Shown here piece after piece: positions 9,791-17,620 of a DNA stretch of 64,000 bases; within the stretch, counting starts at the first letter, position 1, and every line of letters begins with the position of its first letter. The stretch spans positions 682,001 through 746,000 of the forward strand of contig NZ_AFII01000002.1 of NCBI RefSeq assembly GCF_000214475.1. Direction: 5' to 3'. Below the pieces are notes generated by a model. The model searched no databases. It saw only the letters and a program-made list of their open reading frames with translations, and had not been told where the DNA came from. Origin of the DNA: Parvimonas sp. oral taxon 110 str. F0139 (lineage in GTDB: Bacteria > Bacillota > Clostridia > Tissierellales > Peptoniphilaceae). The position numbers and the translations under genes were made by a program.

Positions 9791-10984
9791 TTGAAAAAAT
9801 TTACGAAAAATTTAATATCTATTGTAATGGCTTTTGTATTGCTTCTGAATATAGGCTTTATTAGCAAAACAGTATTTGCATCTGAAACTATAGATATTTT
9901 CTTGATTTCTCAAAAGGGAAAAGAAGAGAAAAAACCTATAAGAGATACTAAGTTAAAAGTTTGGAAGCTTAAAGACAGTTATGCTAATAAAGAAAAAAGT
10001 GAAATTATCGAAGAACTAAAAGATTTAAAAGATGAAGATATAAGTAAAGAAAATGGTAATTTTACAGAAACATCTAAAAGTGATGTAGATGGAAGGATTA
10101 CTTTAAGTCTTGAAAAAGGAACTTATTATGTAAGAGAAGTTTCGGATAATTCAAGAGATTATGAAATATCACCTTTTGTTTTTAAAGTTCCTGATGACGG
10201 AAATACAATTTATTCTAAAACAATTGTAAAAATACCTGATATTTTAGGAAAAGTAAGACTTTTAAAAATATCAGAAGAAAATAACCCTCTTGAAAATGTA
10301 GGTTTTAAATTATATATGAGAACTGCTAATGGAGATGTCGAAGTTCCACTAATAGAAAACTCATACGACAAAGAGGGTTCAACAAGAACACTCTATACGG
10401 ACAAGGATGGACAGATTTTTATTGATAAATTACCTTTAGGAGAATATTTCTTTAGAGAAATTGAACCACTTTCAGGCTATGTAATAGACAAGAGAGATAC
10501 TTCATTTAAAATCGTTGATGAAAATGAGATTTCTCTTAAAGTAATAAACAAAAAAGCAGAAACAGGAGACAAATTATTTGTTAAAGTTTCAAGTGGTAAA
10601 AATCCGAATTTCCTTGAAGGTGCTCATTTTAAAGTAATGATAAAAGATGGAAATAAATTTATTCCTTTTAAAAGAGATGGTAAAGATTATGTACTTGTTT
10701 CTGGTAAAAACGGAGGGTTCAAAGTTGAAAATCTTCCTTTTGGAACATACTACTTAGTAGAGACAAAAGCTCCAAAAGGTTATAGTTTGCTTTCAGAAAG
10801 TATTGAATTTAAAATAGATGCAAATTCAAAGACTAATGAGGCAACAATTATAAAAAATAAACCGTTTAGAAGAGGACTTCCAAAAACTGGAGATATTCTA
10901 TTTTTAATTATGACTGTTGGTGGTATAGTAATTTTTATTACTGGATATTTTATTAACAGAAAAGGAAAGAGTAAACAAAATTAA
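9791..10984 (+). CDS. ancillary/basal pilin with SpaA-like domains
   Basis: 397 residues, TTG start behind GAAGGAG. It has a signal peptide (about 1-31, VFA), then three SpaA/Cna-B-type domains, each ending in a G-x-Y-x-x-(R/V)-E box: GTYYVREVSD near 115, GEYFFREIEPLSGY near 217 and GTYYLVETKAPKGY near 320. It ends with LPKTG near 364, a hydrophobic helix and a basic tail. The canonical LPxTG, against IPQTG of the backbone pilin, is consistent with anchoring the pilus to the wall. It is probably cotranscribed with the backbone pilin through the leaky hairpin upstream. Confidence 0.88.
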   Translation: MKKFTKNLISIVMAFVLLLNIGFISKTVFASETIDIFLISQKGKEEKKPIRDTKLKVWKLKDSYANKEKSEIIEELKDLKDEDISKENGNFTETSKSDVDGRITLSLEKGTYYVREVSDNSRDYEISPFVFKVPDDGNTIYSKTIVKIPDILGKVRLLKISEENNPLENVGFKLYMRTANGDVEVPLIENSYDKEGSTRTLYTDKDGQIFIDKLPLGEYFFREIEPLSGYVIDKRDTSFKIVDENEISLKVINKKAETGDKLFVKVSSGKNPNFLEGAHFKVMIKDGNKFIPFKRDGKDYVLVSGKNGGFKVENLPFGTYYLVETKAPKGYSLLSESIEFKIDANSKTNEATIIKNKPFRRGLPKTGDILFLIMTVGGIVIFITGYFINRKGKSKQN

Positions 10985-11058
10985 TCAATTTTAATATTAA
11001 TAAGATTGTCAGAGCATTGCAAGATATTGTATATGACGATGATTTAGAGAGATTTTAA
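10984..11058 (+). pseudogene. possible gene remnant after the ancillary pilin
   Basis: The frame beginning at 10984 is open to a TAA at 11056-11058 and reads, near its end, RALQDIVYDDDLERF, which has a protein-like composition. There is no start codon or ribosome binding site, so it would be a decayed C-terminus. Weak; it could be chance. Confidence 0.25.
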
Positions 11059-11074
11059 ATAGAAAATTACTAAA

Positions 11075-11106
11075 GAGCTGAGTAGTAAAACTACTAGCTC
11101 TTTTTT
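11075..11106 (+). terminator. terminator of the pilin operon
   Basis: GAGCT-g-AGTAG (11075-11085) pairs with CTACT-AGCTC (11091-11100), one bulged G, followed by six T. Confidence 0.85.
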
Positions 11107-11117
11107 GTTATTGAGAA

Positions 11118-11226
11118 TTGCACAAAAAGGAAGATTTATGTTATAATATTAATTGCTATTATCATAATTACTTATATTAGATTAATTTTATTTGTCTAAA
11201 ATAATGTAATTAAGTTCCGATAGCAA
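11118..11226 (+). promoter_or_regulatory. promoter and long 5'-UTR stem of the SHIRT-domain gene
   Basis: -35 TTGCAC (11118-11123) and -10 TATAAT (11142-11147), 18-base spacer. Transcription would begin about where a long interrupted stem starts: TTGCTAT (11153-11159) with ATAGCAA (11220-11226), AATTAC (11166-11171) with GTAATT (11206-11211), and TTAGA (11177-11181) with TCTAA (11195-11199). The ribosome binding site AAGGGGG follows at about 11240. Confidence 0.55.
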
Positions 11227-11251
11227 AATATTTTAATAAAAAGGGGGAAAA

Positions 11252-12496
11252 ATGAAGAAGATAAGTTCAAAAATTCTTATTCTTACAATGTTAGTTGCAG
11301 TATTGCCGAACGTAAGTTTTGCAGAGCAAGAAAAGAGTGAAAAAGCTCATAATGTTGGTACAAATTTTATTAATCGGAGAGAGACTGAGAAAAAATATGA
11401 TGTAATACCTACATTTGTATCAGGAACAGCAGGTAAAAAATTACCAGATGGAGTAGAAAACCAAATTCCACAATCAGCTATTGACGCACCAAAAGGTTTT
11501 AAATATCCACTTAAAACTGATTTTAAAGAAGTAAAGGCTGATGGTGGAATTTGGAAGTTCAAAAGATGGGAAAAAGTTAATTCAGACGGAACTAAAACAG
11601 TAGTAAATAATGAAGTTCAAATTGTAAACGAAGATATCAAATTACAAGGAGTTTGGGAGTTTGAAAAAGAAGGTCAAGTAAATAAATTTAAGGTAGTATA
11701 TAGATTTATTGCAGTCCCTGACGATAGAGATTTACCAGAAGCAGTTAAAAATAAAAAACCTGCAGATAAATACAATGTTCCAAATGGTACAAAAATAACT
11801 CTTCCAAAATTTGATGATGTAAAAGTTGAAGGTGGAACTTGGAAATTCATAACTTGGAAGGTTCCTAAAAATAATCAAGTTGAACCTATAGAAAATGAAG
11901 CAATAGTTGAAAATGATGATTTAAGATTACAAGGCGAATGGAAATTTGTAGAAGACAATCAAGAACAACCAAATCCACAAGCTTATAAATGGGTTCAAAA
12001 TGATAATGGAAAATGGAGTTATCAATCAGCTGATGGAAAGTATAAAGTTAAAGACAGCTGGAAATTCATAAATAATGAATGGTATTTATTTGACAAAGAT
12101 GGTTATATGATGGCTAATAGCTGGGTTAAAGACAATGGAAAATGGTACTATTTAGAAGCAACTGGTTCAATGTCAAAAAGTGAATGGGTATATAAAGACA
12201 GAAGCTGGTTTTATGCTAAATCTAATGGAAGCATAGCAGAAAAAGAATGGGTATACGTAGGTGGAAATTGGTTCTACGCTAAATCAGGCGGATACATTGC
12301 TGAAAATCAATGGGTATATGAAGGCGGAAACTGGTTCTATGCTAAATCTAACGGATATATTGTAGAAAATGAATGGATTTTTGTTGGTGGTAAGTGGTAT
12401 TATGCTCAAAAAGGAGGATATATCGCTCAAGGCAAAACGCTTAGAATAAGAAATGTAGATTATACTTTTGATAATTCTGGAGCTTGGATTAGATGA
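11252..12496 (+). CDS. secreted SHIRT-domain protein with cell-wall-binding repeats
   Basis: 414 residues with a signal peptide (about 1-24, SFA). Two SHIRT-type domains follow (about 50-137 and 145-240), recognised by TFVSGTAGKKLPDGV and the later G-x-W-x-F-x-x-W pattern. The C-terminal half (about 245-414) is a run of roughly 20-residue aromatic repeats such as EWVYVGGNWFYAKSGGYIAE, the putative cell-wall-binding (choline-binding-like) repeat. There is no LPXTG signal, so it would attach non-covalently through the repeats while the SHIRT domains act as a stalk. Start behind AAGGGGG. It is a separate transcription unit next to the pilus island. Confidence 0.85.
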   Translation: MKKISSKILILTMLVAVLPNVSFAEQEKSEKAHNVGTNFINRRETEKKYDVIPTFVSGTAGKKLPDGVENQIPQSAIDAPKGFKYPLKTDFKEVKADGGIWKFKRWEKVNSDGTKTVVNNEVQIVNEDIKLQGVWEFEKEGQVNKFKVVYRFIAVPDDRDLPEAVKNKKPADKYNVPNGTKITLPKFDDVKVEGGTWKFITWKVPKNNQVEPIENEAIVENDDLRLQGEWKFVEDNQEQPNPQAYKWVQNDNGKWSYQSADGKYKVKDSWKFINNEWYLFDKDGYMMANSWVKDNGKWYYLEATGSMSKSEWVYKDRSWFYAKSNGSIAEKEWVYVGGNWFYAKSGGYIAENQWVYEGGNWFYAKSNGYIVENEWIFVGGKWYYAQKGGYIAQGKTLRIRNVDYTFDNSGAWIR

Positions 12497-12561
12497 TTTT
12501 TAAAAAATAATTATTTTATTATTAAAATAGTTGATATAAGAAAAAAATATTAATAAAATAG

Positions 12562-12590
12562 AAAAAGGCTAGCATCAACTAGCCTTTTTT
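12562..12590 (+). terminator. terminator of the SHIRT-domain gene
   Basis: AAGGCTAG (12565-12572) pairs with CTAGCCTT (12579-12586), flanked by A and T runs, so it can serve both strands. It also faces the 3' end of thiT. Confidence 0.8.
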
Positions 12591-12722
12591 ATTACGAAGT
12601 AACAAGGTTCCCGGGCACCCACCCGATGCAAAGCATCGTGGAAGGGTGGGGTTGTTATTACGAAGTAACAAGGTTCCTGGGCACCCACCCGATGCAAAGC
12701 ATCGAGGAAGGGTGGGGTTCTT
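12591..12722 (+). repeat. 66-bp dispersed repeat, copies 2 and 3 in tandem
   Basis: Two head-to-tail units (12591-12656 and 12657-12722). Both start with hairpin TTAC-GAA-GTAA, a compensated variant of TTGC-GAA-GCAA, then CCCGGG or CCTGGG, GATGC-AAA-GCATC, and GGGTGGGGTT. A third unit seems to begin (ATTGTGAA at 12723) but stops at once. Confidence 0.92.
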
Positions 12723-12733
12723 ATTGTGAAAAA

Positions 12734-13381
12734 TTAATTTGTTTTAAAATTGCTTGATTTTAATTTTTCTAAAGTATTTCTTACTATTGGTATTAAAAGT
12801 AATGCGACTGTTAAAGCACCTTCAGTTCCGATATATGAAATATTATACCAGATTGAATAAAATAGTGGGTTCCAACCTTCTGGTGCGTAGGCTCCGAAAA
12901 ATACATAACCTGATAATGTTGCAAAGATAAATCTTCCTGTAATTGAAATAAGGTAAGCAGGGATTAATTTATCTTTTTTAGTTGCAAACAATCCGCTAAG
13001 TCCAAGAGAACCAAATGCTAGGATATAGTCGATAATTGCTTGAAATGGGGTATAAACTTCGGGCTTAATCAATAAATTTAAAAGTCCAAAAGTTATACCT
13101 GCTATAAGTCCTACTCGAAGTCCGAACATATAACCAATGAAAACAATAAAAATCATTGAAAATAAAGTAATACTTCCACCTTGTGGTAGGCTTAAAAACT
13201 TTATTTGATTTGCACTAATTCCAAGAGCTAATAAAATAGCAGAGTAAGTTAGTGCTTTTGTAGAAAATATTTTTTCATCTCTCCTAAAATAAAAGACAAA
13301 AAATAAAAAAGCAAAGGAAATCAACAATATAATAGTTGTTTTTCCAGCAGTACTTGAGAAAAATTTTCCAAAATTTTCCAT
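12734..13381 (-). CDS. thiT: thiamine ECF transporter S component
   Basis: A multispanning substrate-binding subunit of an energy-coupling-factor thiamine transporter, with about six hydrophobic helices. Matching features include LPQGGSITLFSM, the glycine-rich LRVGLIAGITFGLLNLL, and the late aromatic stretch AYAPEGWNPLFYSIWYN, characteristic of ThiT (YuaJ). I place the start at the ATG at 13381 (MENFGKFF), because AGGAGG (13394-13389) is 7 bases upstream. A longer frame to 13417 would translate the ribosome binding site. A TPP riboswitch precedes it, which supports the assignment. The EcfA/EcfT partners are not in this window. 215 residues. Confidence 0.92.
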   Translation of the reverse strand: MENFGKFFSSTAGKTTIILLISFAFLFFVFYFRRDEKIFSTKALTYSAILLALGISANQIKFLSLPQGGSITLFSMIFIVFIGYMFGLRVGLIAGITFGLLNLLIKPEVYTPFQAIIDYILAFGSLGLSGLFATKKDKLIPAYLISITGRFIFATLSGYVFFGAYAPEGWNPLFYSIWYNISYIGTEGALTVALLLIPIVRNTLEKLKSSNFKTN

Positions 13382-13429
13382 AAAAAAACCTCCTAAGATA
13401 TTCACTAGAAAGTCCACAAAAAAAGACTA

Positions 13430-13504
13430 TTCAACTTCCCTACGTCAGTATTAACTGAATCAGGTACAAAGGGTATTTCTCAGCTTAGTAGCACCCCTAG
13501 CGAA
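13430..13504 (-). promoter_or_regulatory. TPP riboswitch (THI element)
   Basis: On the minus strand the conserved pieces appear in order: GGGGTGC, CTGAGA (13483-13478), ATACCC, ACCTGAT, then CAGTTAATACTGACGTAGGGAA. This is the thiamin-pyrophosphate aptamer with a short P3. It sits about 35 bases upstream of the thiT Shine-Dalgarno. I see no T-tract terminator, so control is probably at translation. Confidence 0.92.
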
Positions 13505-13636
13505 TAAAAATATTTTGTATTTATATACTTTAATTTTTTACCCCTTTGGTAATCCATTAAACATAAAATCTTATTGAGTAAATTTTTTAAAAGTGATATA
13601 CTTAAATATATTTTAAGTAGAAATTAAGGAGATATT

Positions 13637-14380
13637 ATGAAAAAAATATTAAATTTAGCCCATAGGGGATTTTCCGGAAAATATCCTGAAAATACAAAAA
13701 TTGCCTTTTTAAAGGCTATTGAACATTCTGATTGTGACGGTTTTGAAACTGATGTCCATATGACAAAGGATAAAAAACTTGTAATAATTCACGACGATAC
13801 TGTTGACAGAACTTGTTCAAACGGTAGTGGTTTTATAAAGGACTTGACTTCAAAAGAGCTTTTGCAAATGGAATTTGGCTCACATAAAGGAAGCGAGTTT
13901 TTAGGAGAAAAAATTATATTTTTAGATGAGCTTTTACAAATTGTAAAGGATAATAAACTTTTTGTAAATTTAGAGCTTAAAAATAACTATGTTTTTTACT
14001 ATGGACTTGAAGAGGCTGTTATTAAAATGGTAAAAGAGTTTGGACTTAAGGATGATGTAATTTTATCCTCATTTAATCATGAGTCAATGGAACTTTGCAA
14101 ACAAATTGATCCTACTTTTAAGACAGGACTTCTCTTTGAAAGTCCAATGATGAATACAGTTGAATATATGAGAGGTATTAAGCACGAAGCTGTTCATCCG
14201 GGATATTATATGCTTTTACAAAAGCCATCTTGGGTAGAAGAATTTAAAAAGATGGGTCTTGAAATAAATACTTGGACAGTAAATGATGAAAAAGCAATGA
14301 AATATCTAGTTGAAATGGGAGTAGATGCTCTAATTGGAAATTATCCAGATTTAACATCAAAAGTTTTAAAGGAATTATAA
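13637..14380 (+). CDS. glycerophosphodiester phosphodiesterase
   Basis: 247 residues, the normal size of the cytoplasmic UgpQ-type GDPD enzymes, which release glycerol-3-phosphate from glycerophosphodiesters. Motifs: LAHRGFSGKYPENT near residue 6, the metal site ETDVHMTKDKKLVIIHDD near 38, a conserved ELK (VNLELK) near 117, and the C-terminal INTWTVND near 213. No signal peptide. Start behind AAGGAG. It stands alone just before the ribosomal operon. Confidence 0.92.
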   Translation: MKKILNLAHRGFSGKYPENTKIAFLKAIEHSDCDGFETDVHMTKDKKLVIIHDDTVDRTCSNGSGFIKDLTSKELLQMEFGSHKGSEFLGEKIIFLDELLQIVKDNKLFVNLELKNNYVFYYGLEEAVIKMVKEFGLKDDVILSSFNHESMELCKQIDPTFKTGLLFESPMMNTVEYMRGIKHEAVHPGYYMLLQKPSWVEEFKKMGLEINTWTVNDEKAMKYLVEMGVDALIGNYPDLTSKVLKEL

Positions 14381-14397
14381 AAAAATCTTTAAAAGTA

Positions 14398-14426
14398 TTG
14401 CAATTAGTATATATTTATGATATAAT
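14398..14426 (+). promoter_or_regulatory. rplM-rpsI promoter
   Basis: -35 TTGCAA (14398-14403), 17-base spacer, -10 TATAAT (14421-14426). It starts 18 bases after the preceding stop codon. Confidence 0.8.
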
Positions 14427-14461
14427 ACTCAAGTATCACTTTTGGATACATGATATTTAAA

Positions 14462-14585
14462 AAGCCTTGTCTTTTTACAATATCGATCGCATAGCAGTCG
14501 AGGTTGCGATTAATAAGTCCTCGCCTACAAAATCGCTGGGTAGCGATGTCTAAATAACCCAATATTGTAAAAAGAATTAAGGAGG
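14462..14585 (+). promoter_or_regulatory. L13-type ribosomal protein leader RNA
   Basis: A perfect 13-bp closing stem, CTTTTTACAATAT (14471-14483) with ATATTGTAAAAAG (14562-14574), encloses at least two hairpins, including AATCGCTGGGTAGCGAT (about 14531-14547) and the ATCGCATAGCAGTCGAGGTTGCGAT region. The stem ends 4 bases before AAGGAGG (14579-14585). Position and architecture fit an autoregulatory leader of the L13 operon. I could not run a covariance model. Confidence 0.7.
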
Positions 14586-14591
14586 AATGAA

Positions 14592-15026
14592 ATGAAAAGT
14601 TACGTAGCAAAACCTTGCGATGTAAATCGTAAATGGTATGTAGTTGATGCAAAAGACGTTGTTTTAGGTAGACTTGCAACTGAAGTTGCTTCAATCTTAA
14701 GAGGAAAGAAAAATGTTAGATTCCAACCATCATTCGATATGGGAGATTATGTTATTGTTGTTAATGCTGAAAAAGTTAAATTAACTGGTAAGAAATTACA
14801 ACAAAAAGAACATAGATACTATACTGGATATTCAAATGGTTTAAAAGCTATTTCTTATGAAAAAATGTTACAAACTAAACCTGAAAAAGTTATCGAATTA
14901 GCTGTTAAGGGAATGCTTCCAAAGAATACTTTAGGAAGACAAATGTTCAAGAAATTAAAGGTTTATGCAGGTCCTGAACACAATCACGAAGCACAACAAC
15001 CTGAAGTTTTAACATTAAGTGAATAG
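14592..15026 (+). CDS. rplM: 50S ribosomal protein L13
   Basis: 144 residues, the usual length. Recognisable stretches: [20 protein letters not shown] at the start, [19 protein letters not shown] in the middle and [19 protein letters not shown] near residue 107. Start behind AAGGAGG. First gene of the standard rplM-rpsI pair, with a structured leader upstream. Confidence 0.98.
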   Translation: MKSYVAKPCDVNRKWYVVDAKDVVLGRLATEVASILRGKKNVRFQPSFDMGDYVIVVNAEKVKLTGKKLQQKEHRYYTGYSNGLKAISYEKMLQTKPEKVIELAVKGMLPKNTLGRQMFKKLKVYAGPEHNHEAQQPEVLTLSE

Positions 15027-15049
15027 GAATAGAAAGGAGATTAACATAT

Positions 15050-15439
15050 ATGGCAACTCAATATATAGGAACAGGAAGAAGAAAAACTTCAGTAGCTAGA
15101 GTTTTCTTAACACCTGGAAACGGAAAATTTGTTATTAATAAAAAAGATATAGATGAATATTTTGATTATGATACTTTAAAGGTTACTGCAAAATCACCTT
15201 TAGAAATAACAGAAAGTCTTGGTAAATTCGACGTTTATGTAAATGTTAAAGGTGGCGGATTTACAGGACAAGCTGGAGCAATCAGACATGGTATTGCAAG
15301 AGCATTATTGGAAGTTTCTGCTGAATTAAGACCTGTATTAAAAAGAGCTGGTTTCTTAACAAGAGACCCTCGTAAGAAAGAAAGAAAGAAATATGGTCTT
15401 AAAAAGGCAAGAAGAAGCCCACAATTCTCAAAGAGATAA
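15050..15439 (+). CDS. rpsI: 30S ribosomal protein S9
   Basis: 129 residues, the usual length. It shows the [15 protein letters not shown] start, [20 protein letters not shown] in the middle and the invariant [12 protein letters not shown] tail that reaches the ribosomal P site. It follows rplM by 23 bases with its own AAAGGAG. Its 3' end is a known target for some tyrosine-integrase elements. The copy here is intact. Confidence 0.98.
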   Translation: MATQYIGTGRRKTSVARVFLTPGNGKFVINKKDIDEYFDYDTLKVTAKSPLEITESLGKFDVYVNVKGGGFTGQAGAIRHGIARALLEVSAELRPVLKRAGFLTRDPRKKERKKYGLKKARRSPQFSKR

Positions 15440-15454
15440 GATAAAAAAATTTGG

Positions 15455-15490
15455 AGTGTTGGAAAATACGTATTTTCCAACACTTTTTTT
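15455..15490 (+). terminator. terminator of rplM-rpsI
   Basis: AGTGTTGGAAAATA (15455-15468) pairs perfectly with TATTTTCCAACACT (15471-15484) and is followed by a T run. Confidence 0.92.
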
Positions 15491-15493
15491 ATT

Positions 15494-15559
15494 ATTGCTA
15501 AATAACAAGGTTCCCGGGCACCCACCCGATGCGAAGCATCGTGGAAGGGTGGGGTTCTT
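15494..15559 (+). repeat. 66-bp dispersed repeat, copy 4
   Basis: Full-length unit with CCCGGG, GATGC-GAA-GCATC and GGGTGGGGTTCTT. Its first hairpin is altered to TTGCTAAATAA but can re-pair as TTATT-GCTA-AATAA using the flanking TT. Confidence 0.9.
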
Positions 15560-15606
15560 ATTGCTTAAATTATTTTAAAAAGCTAAAAAATGTATAAAAA
15601 CTTACT

Positions 15607-15629
15607 AGTAGCATACAAGTAGCATACAA
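15607..15629. repeat. tandem AGTAGCATACA repeats near the rpsI 3' end
   Basis: AGTAGCATACA occurs twice in direct succession (15608-15618 and 15619-15629). Short direct repeats like this resemble arm-type integrase-binding sites, and rpsI lies just upstream. No integrase gene is present, so this could be the scar of a lost element. Confidence 0.35.
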
Positions 15630-15637
15630 AATTATAA

Positions 15638-15665
15638 TAAAAAATAGAGTGATAATTCACTCTAT
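15638..15665 (-). terminator. terminator of the Ltp-type gene
   Basis: ATAGAGTGA (15644-15652) and TCACTCTAT (15657-15665). On the minus strand the stem is followed by a run of six T, so it ends the gene at 15700-16284. Confidence 0.75.
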
Positions 15666-15699
15666 CAAGGTAATAGTTCTATTGCTTTTTTTATCTAAA

Positions 15700-16284
15700 T
15701 TATTTTTTTAAATGTTTAATTGCGTACTCCGTTTCTTCTTCACTAAATAGTTCAACATCAATCATAAAATCTCTAATCTGCTTCAAATCAAAATTCTTAT
15801 ATCCATCAATTTTTTTTACAGCTTGTTCTTTAAAATCAACATTTAAATTATCAACCGCATATTGTGCTGCTTCTTTGCTAAAGCCATCTCCATTGACTAA
15901 TTCGTCTTTATTTGTAGAACTAAGTTGATAATATATCCATTTTTTAGATCTATACATATAATGAGAGTAATGTTGAGCTTTTTTTAGAGCTTCTTTGTAC
16001 TCTTGAGGAATATTTCCATTTGCAGTTGCTTTTTTTACAGCCTCTCTATTTTCTTTCTCAATTCTTTCATCTTCTATTTTTTGCTTTTCTCTTTTTTCAT
16101 CCTTCTCTTTTTTATAATTATCTATCTGTTTTTCTGTTTCTTTCTTTTTTTGAGTATTTTGTTCGGTTGTTACCTTTGTATCTTGTTTTTTTGATGAAGA
16201 ATCTTTTTTACTTGAATAATAGTAGATTCCAAAAACAACCACTAAAGATAAACCAACTAATAAAATTGTTATATTTTTTTTCAT
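15700..16284 (-). CDS. membrane-anchored protein with Ltp-type repeats
   Basis: 194 residues. A short N-terminus and one membrane helix (about 5-23), a highly charged Lys/Glu coiled region (about 28-85), then a C-terminal Ltp-type domain. The first repeat (PQEYKEALKKAQHYSHYMYRSKKW) and a second, weaker one (about 140-190) fit the host cell surface-exposed lipoprotein family, known from phage superinfection exclusion and from chromosomal copies. There is no lipobox cysteine, so it is held by its helix. Start behind AGGAGG. The family and its position beside rpsI hint at mobile origin, but nothing else phage-like remains. Confidence 0.7.
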   Translation of the reverse strand: MKKNITILLVGLSLVVVFGIYYYSSKKDSSSKKQDTKVTTEQNTQKKKETEKQIDNYKKEKDEKREKQKIEDERIEKENREAVKKATANGNIPQEYKEALKKAQHYSHYMYRSKKWIYYQLSSTNKDELVNGDGFSKEAAQYAVDNLNVDFKEQAVKKIDGYKNFDLKQIRDFMIDVELFSEEETEYAIKHLKK

Positions 16285-16481
16285 TATTTCCTCCTAAAAA
16301 ATTATAAATTCATTATACCATAGAATAAACTAAACAGTCAAAAGCAGGTATGTCATAAAGATTGACTAATTCTTTTATTTATTATTAATAGTATTTCTTA
16401 AATAAATAAGATTTAATATTTATGCTTATGACTTTAAAAAGGGTATAGAAATATTGTATTGTTTTTTATAAAGGAGGAATT

Positions 16482-16898
16482 ATGTTTAAATTATTTAAAG
16501 CATTTGTTATTATGTTAAGAGCACATATCAGACAGAAAGATAAAGCGGGTAGATGTTATATTTTTCATCCGATAAATGTTGCATTGGGAGTTAATGGAGT
16601 TAGAGCAAAAACTGTAGCTTTATTACATGATGTACTTGAAGATAGTGAATTGTATAGTATAGAGGATTTTAAATTTTTAGATAAAGAGCAAATGGAAGCC
16701 ATTTTACTTTTAACACATAATGCTGACGAGGAGTATTTTGACTATATAAATAGAGTAAAGACCAATAAAATAGCTTTGGCTGTAAAATTGTCAGATTTAA
16801 GGCATAATTCAAACTTAAAAAGATTAAAAACTATAACAGAAAAAGATATTAATAGAAGAAATAAATATTTAAAGGCAATGGAAATTTTAGAATATTAA
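16482..16898 (+). CDS. small HD-domain protein
   Basis: 138 residues, start behind AAAGGAGG. HD-superfamily features: CYIFHPINVAL near residue 22 (first His), ALLHDVLEDSE near 46 (the HD pair followed by an ED, as in RelA/SpoT-type hydrolase domains), and AVKLSDLRHNS near 105 (final Asp). It is the size of a stand-alone HD phosphohydrolase and lacks synthetase, TGS or ACT domains. It could hydrolyse (p)ppGpp-like or other nucleotides, but the substrate cannot be read from the sequence. Confidence 0.75.
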   Translation: MFKLFKAFVIMLRAHIRQKDKAGRCYIFHPINVALGVNGVRAKTVALLHDVLEDSELYSIEDFKFLDKEQMEAILLLTHNADEEYFDYINRVKTNKIALAVKLSDLRHNSNLKRLKTITEKDINRRNKYLKAMEILEY

Positions 16899-16931
16899 AA
16901 GCAATTATAAATTCGTTTTATAATTGCTTTT
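16897..16931 (+). terminator. terminator of the HD-domain gene
   Basis: AAAAGCAATTATAAA and TTTATAATTGCTTTT flank a TTCG tetraloop. Confidence 0.85.
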
Positions 16932-17076
16932 GTCTTGTATTCAATTTTGGTTATAAGACTGCTTATTAATTATAATAAAAGTTTTTTAAAATATAGAATA
17001 TTTATAAATCATAAATAATTTTTGAAGTTAATTTACTATTAACGTCTAGCCCTTAAACTAAGGAATTTCTCTTATG

Positions 17077-17402
17077 CGTCATTTCGACTGTAGCGAAGCG
17101 AAATGAATCTAGCCCTAACTTTGTTTATTTGTAAACAAAAGTAGGTCTGACGCAAAGATTGTTCAAATCTTTGATTTGAGTACAATCGTCTGTGAAAATC
17201 TCATACTTTTGCATTAGCAAAAGTAAATGTATCGTAGATACATCGATATGAAATTTTCATACTAAATGGAGTTTTAGAAAATTTACATAGTAGTTATATT
17301 TAACTTTTTATTTTTTTAAGTCCTTTGCAGGACTTACTATTATTTGCAAGCAAATAATAGTGTGAGATCTCTCCATTCCACTACGTTCCAGTCGAGATGA
17401 CG
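17077..17402. repeat. fold-back element with inverted, hairpin-forming ends
   Basis: The left end (CGTCATTTCGACTG, 17077-17090, then a GCGAAGCGAAATG hairpin arm) and the inverted right end (CGTCATCTCGACTG on the minus strand, 17402-17389) are imperfect inverted repeats. Inside are ACTTTGTTTA/TAAACAAAAGT, GATTGT..ACAATC around AAATC-TTT-GATTT, an outer TGAAAATCTCATA/TATGAAATTTTCA stem holding two hairpins (ACTTTTGC-ATTA-GCAAAAGT and ATGTATCG-TAG-ATACAT), AAGTCC-TTTGCA-GGACTT, and an ATTATTTG/CAAATAAT hairpin. No coding frame. MITE-like or a structured RNA. Confidence 0.65.
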
Positions 17403-17620
17403 TGTTTGGGGCATTTCTTTACATAATTCTATGACGTGAATTATTCAATATGAAATAATAAAATTATTATTTTTTTACTAAGAAGTAAGTTTTAATAATT
17501 GTAAATTAATTTGAGTATATGAATATGAAGCAGTTGTAAACTATAACAATAAATTGTTATTTAATAAATAACTAACAAAAAATGAACAAAATGTTAAACA
17601 TTTTGTTTTTTTTGTGTTAT
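17403..17620. other. gene-free AT-rich stretch
   Basis: Between the fold-back element and the hairpin array. I find no credible coding frame. A short hairpin-like AACAAAATGTTAAACATTTTGTTT (about 17584-17607) is the only structure seen. The 16932-17076 stretch before the fold-back element likewise holds nothing I can name. Confidence 0.5.

Noticed and set aside
16003..16307. Hydrophobic plus-strand frames opposite the Ltp-type gene
   Set aside because: They are Phe/Leu-rich mirrors of the Lys/Glu-rich coding strand and lack ribosome binding sites.
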